From: Gammaproteobacteria bacterium | GTDB taxonomy: Bacteria; Pseudomonadota; Gammaproteobacteria; GRL18 | Direction of reading: 5' to 3' | DNA: 55,767 bases | NCBI GenBank assembly: GCA_027012135.1 | Contig: JALUZF010000204.1 | Coordinates: 1-55,767 of the forward strand | Shown: piece after piece, positions 34,912-43,597 of the stretch | Layout: each line of letters begins with the position of its first letter | Position numbering within the stretch: position 1 is the stretch's first letter | Notes under the pieces: generated by a model | Told to the model about the DNA's origin: nothing | Seen by the model: the letters and a program-made list of their open reading frames with translations, nothing else | Database searches by the model: none | Made by a program: the position numbers and the translations under genes

Positions 34912-36003
34912 TTACACCAGTACTTTATTAAGATTATTATCACTTTCTTCCAGTTGCTGATACCTATCCATCAAATAGTGTTCAGCCACTGCGCGCATCT
35001 GTGGGGTCACCTGTTTCTGTTTTTCCTGGCTGTCAGAAACAAAGCGTACCTTGCCTGCATCATCCTTGGAATAGGTATCAAACTGCGCCTGCATTAAGGA
35101 CAAATCAGCCTCTGTCGCTGCATAACCAAACCCGGTACGCAATATCTGATCAATATTCTGCTTGTTCATCTGTCGATAATTTAAATAATGAGTATTTTTC
35201 ATTTTAGTCAGACTTAAATGCAGGTATTGTTTATAGAAACTGGTGAAATAATGCAGTGCATCCATGTCACTCAGTGCCTGTCTGGACTGTCCGGTAATAA
35301 AAGCCGCAGCACCCGAGTCATTTAGCCTGGGCAGGCCTGTTGTGGGCTTATTCAAAATTGATGCCATGACCTTCACGGGATCACGATACATGAACAGGGA
35401 AGGGGTGTCTGGAAATGCCTGCTGGATAATTTCCACAAAGGCTATAAGCCAGCTTCTAAAGCGAACATAGTATGTTTTCTGACCGGGAATTCTGGGTCTG
35501 CCCAGTAATTGTATCAAATTACGGATTAGACGCAGGTTTTCTGCTGTCGGGGCAACCGCTTCCTGCCAGTCATTGGTCAGATACTGCCAGAGGTTTTCAT
35601 GCAGCGGTGTGGGTTCCTTGATAATCATCTGGGTTGCAGGCTGATCCAGCACTTTAGCCATCAGAGTAGAACCGCATTTGGACATATGAAAAACAAAGCC
35701 TGCCGGATCCTGAAGATTGTCCAGACTAAGCTCCTCACTGGCCAGTAGTTGAATATCTGTCGTAAAACAGTTACCGAGTCCCTGTTTTTCAATCAGGTTC
35801 TGGGTAGCATAACGAAACTTCCACTCTCGATATGGATAGTCTCCCACATCCAGCCAGATAACTCTATACTCTTTCGTAATGGCAACGGGAATGAATCCGA
35901 CATTTTGCCTGATTATTTCAATAGCCTGCTCACACTGGAGGTATTTTTTATTAGCGACATGGAAGAGTTCAGGAACGGACTGTTCAAGGGATTCTACTTT
36001 CAT
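34912..36003 (-). CDS. sulfotransferase-family protein
   Basis: The 363-residue protein has the PAPS 5'-phosphosulfate loop HMSKCGSTLMAKVL (106-119) and the 3'-phosphate run FMYRDPVKVMASIL. The first 90 residues are a separate unrecognised domain. There is no signal peptide. Acceptor unknown. It lies between an ATPase gene and a DUF697-like gene on the same strand; the ribosome site (AAAAGATAAAA) is weak. A link to sulfated lipids of an organelle membrane is speculation. Confidence 0.82.
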   Translation of the reverse strand: MKVESLEQSVPELFHVANKKYLQCEQAIEIIRQNVGFIPVAITKEYRVIWLDVGDYPYREWKFRYATQNLIEKQGLGNCFTTDIQLLASEELSLDNLQDPAGFVFHMSKCGSTLMAKVLDQPATQMIIKEPTPLHENLWQYLTNDWQEAVAPTAENLRLIRNLIQLLGRPRIPGQKTYYVRFRSWLIAFVEIIQQAFPDTPSLFMYRDPVKVMASILNKPTTGLPRLNDSGAAAFITGQSRQALSDMDALHYFTSFYKQYLHLSLTKMKNTHYLNYRQMNKQNIDQILRTGFGYAATEADLSLMQAQFDTYSKDDAGKVRFVSDSQEKQKQVTPQMRAVAEHYLMDRYQQLEESDNNLNKVLV

Positions 36004-36031
36004 TTTTATCTTTTGTTGAGGTTAACAGGAT

Positions 36032-36119
36032 TTCCGGTTAACAACCGGAATAACTTTTATTGGGGAAGGTGGGCGGAGATACGAAACCCGGTACTTACAG
36101 CCAAGTTTTACCGGGTTTC
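36032..36119. terminator. two hairpins between DUF697-like and sulfotransferase genes
   Basis: Stem TTCCGGTT/AACCGGAA (36032-36050, three-base loop) and stem GAAACCCGGTA/TACCGGGTTTC (36083-36119, 15-base loop). They may end the upstream minus-strand transcript, but T-tracts are poor. Confidence 0.5.
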
Positions 36120-36228
36120 CACATATCCTCTCCAGCATTGATCTTGTTCAGAATTTTCCAAAGGCAGAAGTAATAACTGCCTTCAAATTGTAGTAGAAAA
36201 GATAACTATAGCTTAATCATGAACTTAA

Positions 36229-36783
36229 TCATGCTTTGGCTGGAATCTCATCTTCTGCAATAGTCTCACTTTCTGCAAGCTTCTCACTTTCTGCAAGTTT
36301 CTCACCTTCTTTAAATAACTTTGCATAATGCCCCTTTACCTGCTCAGGATCAAAGTTCAGGAAGGTGCCGCCTGATTCAAAATGCTGAATAAACAGGTGG
36401 CCTATTGCGTAGGTTAATGCAAAGCCCATTAAAGGTGTAGTCACAATACTGATTACAGGTGCTGCCACAGGGATAGCCGTACTAAGTCCCCAGATCAGTC
36501 TGCCTGAAATAGAGAGGGCTCCACAACTTCCCAAAAAACTGCTAATAGCCGCTTTTCCGGCATCTTTACTGAATTTAACATCGTAGACAGAAGATAACCT
36601 TTTTAGCATGGTCAGATTGTTAGCCAGAATCAGACTCATAGCTAATGGTGGCATGGGTATTGCCCCCAGAGGAGCACTCAGTAAACTATGGTTTCTGACA
36701 AGTCTGTTTACTCGTGATATTCGATACCTGTGTTTCACATTCTCCAGGGTACCATCTATTGTTGTTTGTTCTGTAGCTGTCAT
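36229..36783 (-). CDS. stand-alone DUF697-like membrane protein (copy 2)
   Basis: The 184-residue protein has the shared core PLGAIPMPPLAMSLILANNL, an Ala/Gly-rich membrane region, and the run HLFIQHFESGGTFLNFDPEQV. The C-terminus repeats KLAESEKLAESE. CAGGAG lies before the ATG. It differs from the other copies by lacking the Asp after PVP (here PMPPLAM). It is likely on the same membrane as its paralogues. Confidence 0.75.
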   Translation of the reverse strand: MTATEQTTIDGTLENVKHRYRISRVNRLVRNHSLLSAPLGAIPMPPLAMSLILANNLTMLKRLSSVYDVKFSKDAGKAAISSFLGSCGALSISGRLIWGLSTAIPVAAPVISIVTTPLMGFALTYAIGHLFIQHFESGGTFLNFDPEQVKGHYAKLFKEGEKLAESEKLAESETIAEDEIPAKA

Positions 36784-37161
36784 ACTATACTCCTGTTAGT
36801 GTTCGTTGCTATCATGGATTTTCCACGGCTGCTCTCATGTGTCTGCTCATATCTGTCACCACAGAGGAAATTTTTTCATACTTTAGACATCATTGTCAAA
36901 TATACAAGCAAACGAATATACAAACAAATGAATCTATAGTCTCAGGCCTGTTTGCACCATAGTTATTTAAACCATAGTTATTCGAACCTGTAATATTGAG
37001 TAACCAGCCTGGTTTTTATCATAGCAACAGAAAAAAATAAGTAAAGCTATTTATATTACCACAACCGTATATTAACACAAAAACAAATAAAACCGGGGTA
37101 ATCCTGAATAAAAAGCGGGTTAAAGATGCATCACTATCTTAATCTCTGACAGACATGCATC
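36784..37161. other. intergenic region with 12-bp direct repeat
   Basis: ACCATAGTTATT occurs at 36956 and 36971, 15 bp apart, in 378 bp upstream of the DUF697-like copy 2. No gene was seen. Confidence 0.4.
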
Positions 37162-37650
37162 TTATGATTTTTTTCCTTTTTTCTGTGACTTTTGTGTCTT
37201 CAATGACAGAGTTATTCCTTTTTTTAGTTCTGCCTCAAAGATTTCCTGTTCCTCGTCAGGGTCAAAATCCTCCAGGGTTCCACCTGCTTCAAAGTGGCGC
37301 TTAAAGGTTGTTCCAACCGCATAGGTCGAAGCGCTGCCTATTGCAGCCATACCAATACTGCCAAATAAGACATTGATTCCGGGAATTATTTTTATTGCCA
37401 TGGGGAAAGCTGCTCGTGAGGCAATACCTCCTGCTAATGTTCTTAACAGATCTTTTGCCAGGCTGCGTGAAAATGGTATGTCATAGATCTTCGCAAGATG
37501 AAATAACATCTTGCGTTGAATAGCCATAATACCCAGGGCATCTACTACAGGAAAAGGGATATAACCGAACAAACTGGAACCAAAAGCATATTTATTGATG
37601 AGTTTGTTTGCCTGTCCTGATAGAATCTTTTTTGATGGCTTTTTCTTCAT
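37162..37650 (-). CDS. stand-alone DUF697-like membrane protein (copy 3)
   Basis: The 162-residue protein has a basic N-terminus (MKKKPSKKILSG), then FGYIPFPVVDALGIMAIQRK, a membrane region, and RHFEAGGTLEDFDPDEEQE, closest in this run to copy 1 and to the ATPase fusion. The C-terminus is basic (KSQKKGKKS). The ribosome site is weak. It is the first gene upstream of copy 2 on the same strand, about 380 bp away. Confidence 0.75.
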   Translation of the reverse strand: MKKKPSKKILSGQANKLINKYAFGSSLFGYIPFPVVDALGIMAIQRKMLFHLAKIYDIPFSRSLAKDLLRTLAGGIASRAAFPMAIKIIPGINVLFGSIGMAAIGSASTYAVGTTFKRHFEAGGTLEDFDPDEEQEIFEAELKKGITLSLKTQKSQKKGKKS

Positions 37651-37893
37651 TGATTGGTCACGTTATCACTGCTCTGTCAATATTTTTTCTTTTGTGTTCC
37701 ATCAATTCAATTTATAGATGGAAACTATTCAGGTTAAATCTTATCCAAAAGTGAAAAATATTTGAAGGATAGAATGACATTTGAAATAATAGGCTATATT
37801 GCTTACGCAAACACTGATAATAAGTCAGCTAATTTACTCGAGAGTGACTCAAGAGTTGCTCCGAAAATGCGCCTGCAACTATTTTAATCATCA

Positions 37894-38922
37894 ATGAACG
37901 AGAACCTGCCTTTGCCCTTCAATTCAATAATGGCTAACACAAAATTCCCTCTGAATAAAAATAAACTCTGGTTTCATAACCTGCATTCAACTACCAGCGA
38001 TTTTGCCAGCGATGTGTTGCAGGGCCTGAATAAACGACCCGCCGCCATCCCACCAAAGTATTTTTACGATGCCAGAGGCTCACAACTATTTGATGCCATT
38101 ACTAAACTGCCCGAGTATTATCAAACCCGTACCGAGATAGCAATTTTACAGGATAATGCCGATGAGATTGCTCACCATGTGGGCACAGCTAACCTGTTGA
38201 TTGAACCCGGAGGTGGCAGTTGCACCAAAGTGCATATACTTCTGGAAGGACTGAGACCAGTAGCTTATGTGCCAATGGATATCTCCAGTCAGCACCTGCA
38301 GCTGGCAACGGAAAAACTGGCCACTGCCTTTCCCTGGCTGGAAATCCATGCCACCTGTACAGATTTTACACACAGCATGGTACTGCCGCCAACCGCTCTG
38401 GAGAATACAGAGGGTACGAAGGTGGCTTTTTTTCCTGGTTCGAGCATTGGTAACTTTGATCCCGGAAGCGCAGTGGAATTCCTGACCTCAATTGCACAAC
38501 TGGTGAAACCGGAGGGCTACCTGTTGATAGGAGTTGATCTGAAAAAGGACAGGAGCATCCTGCACGCCGCCTATAACGATACTGCCGGCATTACAGCACA
38601 GTTTAATCTCAATCTACTACAGCGAATTAACCACGAACTGGATGCCGACTTTGAGCTTTCGCACTGGCGGCATAAAGCGATTTATAATGAGCAGGCCGGA
38701 CGTATCGAGATGCACCTGGTCAGTTTACGAAAGCAACGGGTTCACATTGGACAAAAGCATTTTGATTTCGCTGCCGGTGAGACAATCCACAGCGAGAATT
38801 CCTATAAATACAGCACTCAGGAGTTTATAAAACTTGCACAACAGGCAGGCTTTCAGTCCATTGCACTTTGGGTCGATGCAGACAATTTATTTAGTGTCCA
38901 TTTGTTTTGCGTTCAGGAATAA
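37894..38922 (+). CDS. egtD: EgtD-type histidine N-alpha-trimethyltransferase
   Basis: The 342-residue SAM-dependent enzyme is of the EgtD family, which makes hercynine, the precursor of ergothioneine and selenoneine. Visible are PPKYFYDARGSQLFDAI and LPEYYQTRTEIAIL at the N-terminus, the SAM motif LIEPGGGSCTKVHILL and FFPGSSIGNFDPGSAVEFL. It is isolated from the EgtB/OvsA-like gene by over 30 kb. It could feed that enzyme to make ergothioneine or selenoneine beside the N-methyl product. The ATG at 37894 has no clear ribosome site; one at 37930 is possible. The stop overlaps the next convergent gene by ten bases. Confidence 0.88.
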   Translation: MNENLPLPFNSIMANTKFPLNKNKLWFHNLHSTTSDFASDVLQGLNKRPAAIPPKYFYDARGSQLFDAITKLPEYYQTRTEIAILQDNADEIAHHVGTANLLIEPGGGSCTKVHILLEGLRPVAYVPMDISSQHLQLATEKLATAFPWLEIHATCTDFTHSMVLPPTALENTEGTKVAFFPGSSIGNFDPGSAVEFLTSIAQLVKPEGYLLIGVDLKKDRSILHAAYNDTAGITAQFNLNLLQRINHELDADFELSHWRHKAIYNEQAGRIEMHLVSLRKQRVHIGQKHFDFAAGETIHSENSYKYSTQEFIKLAQQAGFQSIALWVDADNLFSVHLFCVQE

Positions 38923-39818
38923 CTTTCCTGGGTCAACCTGGGTATTCTGGAAAATCGTCCACGCTGGTAGCTGGCATCAACGGCCCGGTCCTTATAATGA
39001 TTAATAAAACGCTTGGCAAAAATAGCAGTTACAGCCCCCGTCAGAAAACCGATTGGAACGGCTGCCAGATGCACACCAGGGATAGGAAGCACTGTGGCAA
39101 AACGTATTGCCTTGACTCCGGTAAAGACACCCAGCTGAGCTGATGTCCAGGATGCACTGCCTTCAAAAATGCCGGTGGAGGCAATATCAGTAAACACGGT
39201 TTTGTTCTTCAGCGAAGCACCTCGCGTAAAGTGCCCCAGTGCCGTGAAGCCTGCAGCACTGACGGCATCAATAGTAATAAATAACGGCCCCAGCAAAATG
39301 GTCTTCTGGGACATGGTAACTTCCCTTGAAGCCTTTTCAGCGGTACGTATGCAGTCATAGTAAAAACCGGAAAAGTCCATGGTTGGGCGGCCATAATTGG
39401 CATACAGGCCTTGCCCGGTAGTGGAAAATAAAGCGGCGGCCTTGCCTGACATAGTGTCGGGAAGTATGTGCCATTCCAGTTGCGCACCGGCTTCATCAGC
39501 ATACTCCCAGGCTTCATCCCTTGACAATACCTTCTGTTCCCCATCAGGGAGTGTCAAATGAATCTCATCAGGCAGATCCTGTTTGGTCAGGTAAGCGTTA
39601 TCGGTAGTATCATTAATATTATTGAATGCCTGAAACTCAGGTGGTAAAGCACTCAGGTGAATACCAATGGTTCTGGCAGCAAACCTTTTGCGAATAACCT
39701 TATTTGCAGGCAGTCCGATAGCCGACTCACCGGCCAGCTGACTGTCGGAAACCACTTTATCACTGAATTGCTGGTTGCCTTCTGTGCTAGCGTCATACTC
39801 ATTACTAACATTCGTCAT
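38913..39818 (-). CDS. uncharacterised 301-residue membrane-associated protein
   Basis: I recognise no family. The N-terminal 150 residues are soluble and Asp/Glu-rich; the middle and C-terminal part has two to three membrane segments (about 165-190, 225-260) with LPIPGVHLAAVPIGFLTGAV. This IP-rich membrane run recalls the DUF697-like proteins around it. GGGAT lies upstream of the ATG. It is convergent with egtD. It may be another organelle-membrane protein. Confidence 0.65.
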   Translation of the reverse strand: MTNVSNEYDASTEGNQQFSDKVVSDSQLAGESAIGLPANKVIRKRFAARTIGIHLSALPPEFQAFNNINDTTDNAYLTKQDLPDEIHLTLPDGEQKVLSRDEAWEYADEAGAQLEWHILPDTMSGKAAALFSTTGQGLYANYGRPTMDFSGFYYDCIRTAEKASREVTMSQKTILLGPLFITIDAVSAAGFTALGHFTRGASLKNKTVFTDIASTGIFEGSASWTSAQLGVFTGVKAIRFATVLPIPGVHLAAVPIGFLTGAVTAIFAKRFINHYKDRAVDASYQRGRFSRIPRLTQESYS

Positions 39819-39908
39819 AATTATCCCATCCCATCAAAAACAAAAAATTGTATTAACTTTCATTAACTTGCTGCAGAAGTGTTTTCTGCACAACAATCCC
39901 TCACAACG

Positions 39909-39934
39909 CAGATTTAGCAGATTTAGCAGATTTA
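39909..39934. repeat. 9-bp tandem repeat
   Basis: CAGATTTAG repeats almost three times in the 276-bp gap between the 301-residue protein gene and an ATPase gene. Confidence 0.7.
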
Positions 39935-40094
39935 TTAGTTCACTACTCTGCGTAAATTGCATAATCTGAACCCCGATAAAGTATCAGCCTGTAGATAAAC
40001 AATAACACATCAGCCATCAGGGGTACATTCTTCATTTCATATATAGATTATTCCAGGTTTATACCCTGCCAGCTCAAATCCCTCACGATCCCGA

Positions 40095-42173
40095 TTATGA
40101 AACCTGATCAGAATCAATTTTCCTGGGGGATTGCTTCAGAGCGACTGTTTTTTTAAAACCTTTTTTCAGACCTTTTTTTATCTCTTTGCTTATATCTTTA
40201 TATTCAAGAATGGGTGACATGGCATTGAGCAGGGCCAGTACAAAACTGGAATAAACAATCACAAAAGAACCGCCCAGACTTAAGCCCATAAACAGCGCAC
40301 CACCTAAACTAATAACGGTGGGTACAGTAATAAGCACCAGACTACGCCATAAATTGTTTTTCAGCTTGTGTGCTGTATCAAATAAATCACATAAATGGGT
40401 TAAGCTACCTTCCATTAAAATGGCCTGCGCCGTATCCGTAGCAATAGACGTGGCACCACTTAAAGACACAGAAACATTAGCCGTGTTCATTGCGATGGCA
40501 TCATTGATGCCATCGCCGACAAAACAGACTCTTTTACCCTCTTGTTGTAATTGTCTGACGATCTCGGCTTTTTGCTGAGGCAGCACTTCATAAAAATAAC
40601 TGTCTATTCCCAGGGACTCGGCCAATTTCTGGGTAGGGATTTTATGATCACCTGAGACAATTGATATATGTTTAATGCCACGTTGGCGTAAGCCGTTTAA
40701 AACGTCCTTAACTTCTGGACGAAGGGTAGACACAAGTTGAATCGCACCAGCAATATCCGTATTGATAGCAACCAAAACCAGCGAGTTTCCTTCCAGATGA
40801 GCTTGCTCTATGGCGGATTGTATTAACGGAGGAATGACAATATTCTCCAGTTCCATAAAACGGGCACTGCCGACTCGAATTAACTGATTATCAATAGTGA
40901 CTGAAATGCCATAACCCATGGTAAAACTGGAATCCTCAATAGAGGGTAACACCAGGCCGGATTCTTTGGCTTTTTCAAGGATGGCCTGAGCCAGGGGATG
41001 AGTGAGTTTTTGTTCAGCCGTAGCCGCATAGCTTAAAACATCCTCGCTGCTATATCGATCATGACTACTGATAATTTTGCCTACCTCAAGCTGATCGTGA
41101 GTTAAGGTCCCGGTTTTATCAAACAGTACCGTATCAACCCGGCCTAATTCTTCAATAACACGTCCGTCTTTGATGAGTATCCCTTTGTTAAAGGCAGCAT
41201 GAAGATAATTCAGGGTTCCAATGGGGGAAACAATTCTCAGGCGGTTGCCAAAGGTACTATGCGAAACAATAGTAGCGGTTGCAAGTCCGCGGGTTGGAAT
41301 AGCCAAGATGGTTAGTGCAAAAACAGGCTTGGCAATCATATTCGCCCATTTTTCCCCTTTTAATTGAATAGATGAGGTATAAGCCGAGGTATTATTTAGA
41401 ATTTCAGTGATTTTTGAAATATTGGTATCACTACCGGCCTGGGTGACTTGCACATGGATCTGACCACTGATAATGAGCGTTGAAGAAAAAACCTGATCAC
41501 CGCTTTCTTTTTCCTCCGCTTGCGATTCGCCCGTCAGGGCATGCTGGTCTATCATTGCGAAACCTTCGCTAATAGTACCATCAACCGGAATGATCTCCCC
41601 GGCTCTGACAACCACAATATCACCAACCATGACCTGATCAAGGGGTACTTCGATTTCAATACCGTCTTTTAAAACCCATATTTTATCAGGTAACTTTTTG
41701 ACCAGATCACTTATCATGGGTTTGGACATGGCCTGGTTCATGGCCAGCATTTTTGCGCCAGAATGATAGAAAAAGACGCCCAGTGCGATATATAGCTCCT
41801 GATTGGTCAGAAAAGCCAGGATAATATAAAGACTATAAAGCACATCATGGCCTATGGTACGCCGTTCCAGTAGTTGTCTTTGACCGCGTTTCAAAATGGG
41901 AATACAGGTATAAAGAATCGTTCCAAGGCTTGCAATATAGAATAACGGGAAAACCCCTGTCAAAAGTGAAAGACCTAAAGAAACCGTGCTCACCTTAAAA
42001 AAATGGTTACACAATTGTTCCGATTCATCAATATTAGTCATCTGGGCCAGTGACTTGTGGGATTTTTCGGCCAGTTCCAGTGGCTTGTTTGAAGCAGGCT
42101 GTTGGTTGATATATTTGTCATAAATTTTCACGCCAATGAAAGCAGCCACAAGAATACCTATTCTAAATAACAT
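40095..42173 (-). CDS. P1B-type ATPase without HMA domain or CPx cysteines (copy 3)
   Basis: The 692-residue ATPase has N-terminal MLFRIGILVAAFIGV, a Lys/Gln-rich linker, TGES at 214-217, metal-site run RIVSPIGTLNYL (SP at 316-317, no Cys), DKTGTLT at Asp352, THPLAQAI, GDGINDAIAM. The C-terminus is very basic (KKGLKKGFKKTVALK). GGAGG precedes the ATG. Closest paralogue is copy 4 at 48084, apparently a recent duplication with colinear motifs. The ion is unknown. Confidence 0.88.
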   Translation of the reverse strand: MLFRIGILVAAFIGVKIYDKYINQQPASNKPLELAEKSHKSLAQMTNIDESEQLCNHFFKVSTVSLGLSLLTGVFPLFYIASLGTILYTCIPILKRGQRQLLERRTIGHDVLYSLYIILAFLTNQELYIALGVFFYHSGAKMLAMNQAMSKPMISDLVKKLPDKIWVLKDGIEIEVPLDQVMVGDIVVVRAGEIIPVDGTISEGFAMIDQHALTGESQAEEKESGDQVFSSTLIISGQIHVQVTQAGSDTNISKITEILNNTSAYTSSIQLKGEKWANMIAKPVFALTILAIPTRGLATATIVSHSTFGNRLRIVSPIGTLNYLHAAFNKGILIKDGRVIEELGRVDTVLFDKTGTLTHDQLEVGKIISSHDRYSSEDVLSYAATAEQKLTHPLAQAILEKAKESGLVLPSIEDSSFTMGYGISVTIDNQLIRVGSARFMELENIVIPPLIQSAIEQAHLEGNSLVLVAINTDIAGAIQLVSTLRPEVKDVLNGLRQRGIKHISIVSGDHKIPTQKLAESLGIDSYFYEVLPQQKAEIVRQLQQEGKRVCFVGDGINDAIAMNTANVSVSLSGATSIATDTAQAILMEGSLTHLCDLFDTAHKLKNNLWRSLVLITVPTVISLGGALFMGLSLGGSFVIVYSSFVLALLNAMSPILEYKDISKEIKKGLKKGFKKTVALKQSPRKIDSDQVS

Positions 42174-42323
42174 AACAAGATGCCTCCATTAAGCGGTTTA
42201 AAAAACCATTAGTCTGCCCGGGAACAAGGGGAATAACTCAAATTCTGGCAGTTGTATCTGTTCAGGTCAGATTTTAAGTATAATTATAAACCATAAAAAA
42301 TAATGAGTTAAGACTCGATACAG

Positions 42324-43229
42324 CTATTTTTTGGGCGCACCTTCCTCAGAATTCAACCTGCAATTTTCTTCATTCTGTGTTTCAATCTGTATGGTTGCAT
42401 GCTCAATATTAAAATCATCATGGAGCTTCTGTTGAATTTGAAACAGGAGATTTTTCTGCGGCTTATGGTCATTATCCAGTATTAAATGCACCGTTAGTGC
42501 AACTTCTGTAGTGCTTATGGGCCAGACATGCAGATCATGTATCTGGACTACAGGTTCAAGCCCGCTTAAATAGCTTGTTATTGCTGGCATATCAATGCCT
42601 TCAGGAACAGCATCCAGCGCCAGGTTGAGTGAATCTCTGAGCAAGGACCAGCTCCCCAGAAAAATAATAACAACAATAATTAAGCTGGTAACAGGGTCAA
42701 CCAGCAGCCAGCCTGTCTGCATAATAAGGATCCCCGCTATAACCACACCCAGGGAAACACCTGCATCTGCGGCCATGTGAAGGAATGCCCCTTTGATATT
42801 CAGGTCATCTTTCTGTCCTGATATGAATAATAGTGCGGTGATAGTGTTAATCACTACGCCAATAGCGGCGACAACAATAATGGTTATTCCCTGAACCGGC
42901 TGTGGCTCAGATAACCTGCCAATGGCTTCCCATGTAATAGCACCAAGCGAAAAAAGCAGTAATAGTGCACTGCCCAGGGATGCTAATACCGTTCCTTTAC
43001 GAAAACCATAGGTTCTTTGCTCTGTTGCTTTTTTTGAGGCCAGCCAGATAGCTCCCCACGCAAGCAACAAACCTAATACATCGCTTAAATTGTGTCCCGC
43101 ATCGGCTATCAGGGACATCGATCCAGAAATAACACCATAGGCAGCTTCGATAATAACGAATGCGATGTTAAGCAAAATACCAAAGGTAAATGCCCGGTTA
43201 TAATTTTTTATCTGATGATTGCCTGACAT
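42324..43229 (-). CDS. CDF zinc/cation exporter (CzcD/ZitB type)
   Basis: The 301-residue protein has six membrane segments. Metal-site motifs are SLIADAGHNLSDVLG (HxxxD) and HMAADAGVSLGVV (HxxxD), plus a His-poor cytoplasmic domain DLHVWPISTTEVALTVH. This is the zinc/cadmium exporter pattern; it is not MamB or MamM. It is divergent from the CPC-type ATPase fusion gene. Confidence 0.9.
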   Translation of the reverse strand: MSGNHQIKNYNRAFTFGILLNIAFVIIEAAYGVISGSMSLIADAGHNLSDVLGLLLAWGAIWLASKKATEQRTYGFRKGTVLASLGSALLLLFSLGAITWEAIGRLSEPQPVQGITIIVVAAIGVVINTITALLFISGQKDDLNIKGAFLHMAADAGVSLGVVIAGILIMQTGWLLVDPVTSLIIVVIIFLGSWSLLRDSLNLALDAVPEGIDMPAITSYLSGLEPVVQIHDLHVWPISTTEVALTVHLILDNDHKPQKNLLFQIQQKLHDDFNIEHATIQIETQNEENCRLNSEEGAPKK

Positions 43230-43597
43230 CCTGTAATCCTGTTACGATGAGTTTTCAAACTGCTAATCATTAATTTTAGTTTTTAGTGGTTTGATGTCAT
43301 CACAGCCACTCAATAAACATGGTCAAAAAATAAGCATGGATTTCTCTGTAGTTTATAGATAAAGACTGGCAGTGTAAATAAAACTAGCTTATTATATATG
43401 AAATGGTGTATATTAGATATCTATAGACTCCGTAATCACCACGTTTATAGTCTGACAAAGACCCAGAAGCTATATCCAATATAATGATAATAGTATTTTA
43501 TCGGAAACTTAAGCATACTCCATGACAGTATGCGAACCAGTTCATATCTCAGGACAGTTCACAATAAATAATTAAAGTTAAGGGGGATTAGATTCAC
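43230..43597. promoter_or_regulatory. divergent regulatory region with dyad
   Basis: This lies between the CDF gene and the CPC ATPase fusion. It has a dyad GCATACT-ccatgac-AGTATGC at 43513-43533 and palindrome TAGATATCTA at 43414-43423. The dyad lies 65 bp before the ATPase start, a candidate metal-regulator operator. Confidence 0.5.

Noticed and set aside
42324-43229. MamB or MamM identity for the CDF protein
   Set aside because: Motifs and loop pattern are those of CzcD/ZitB zinc exporters.
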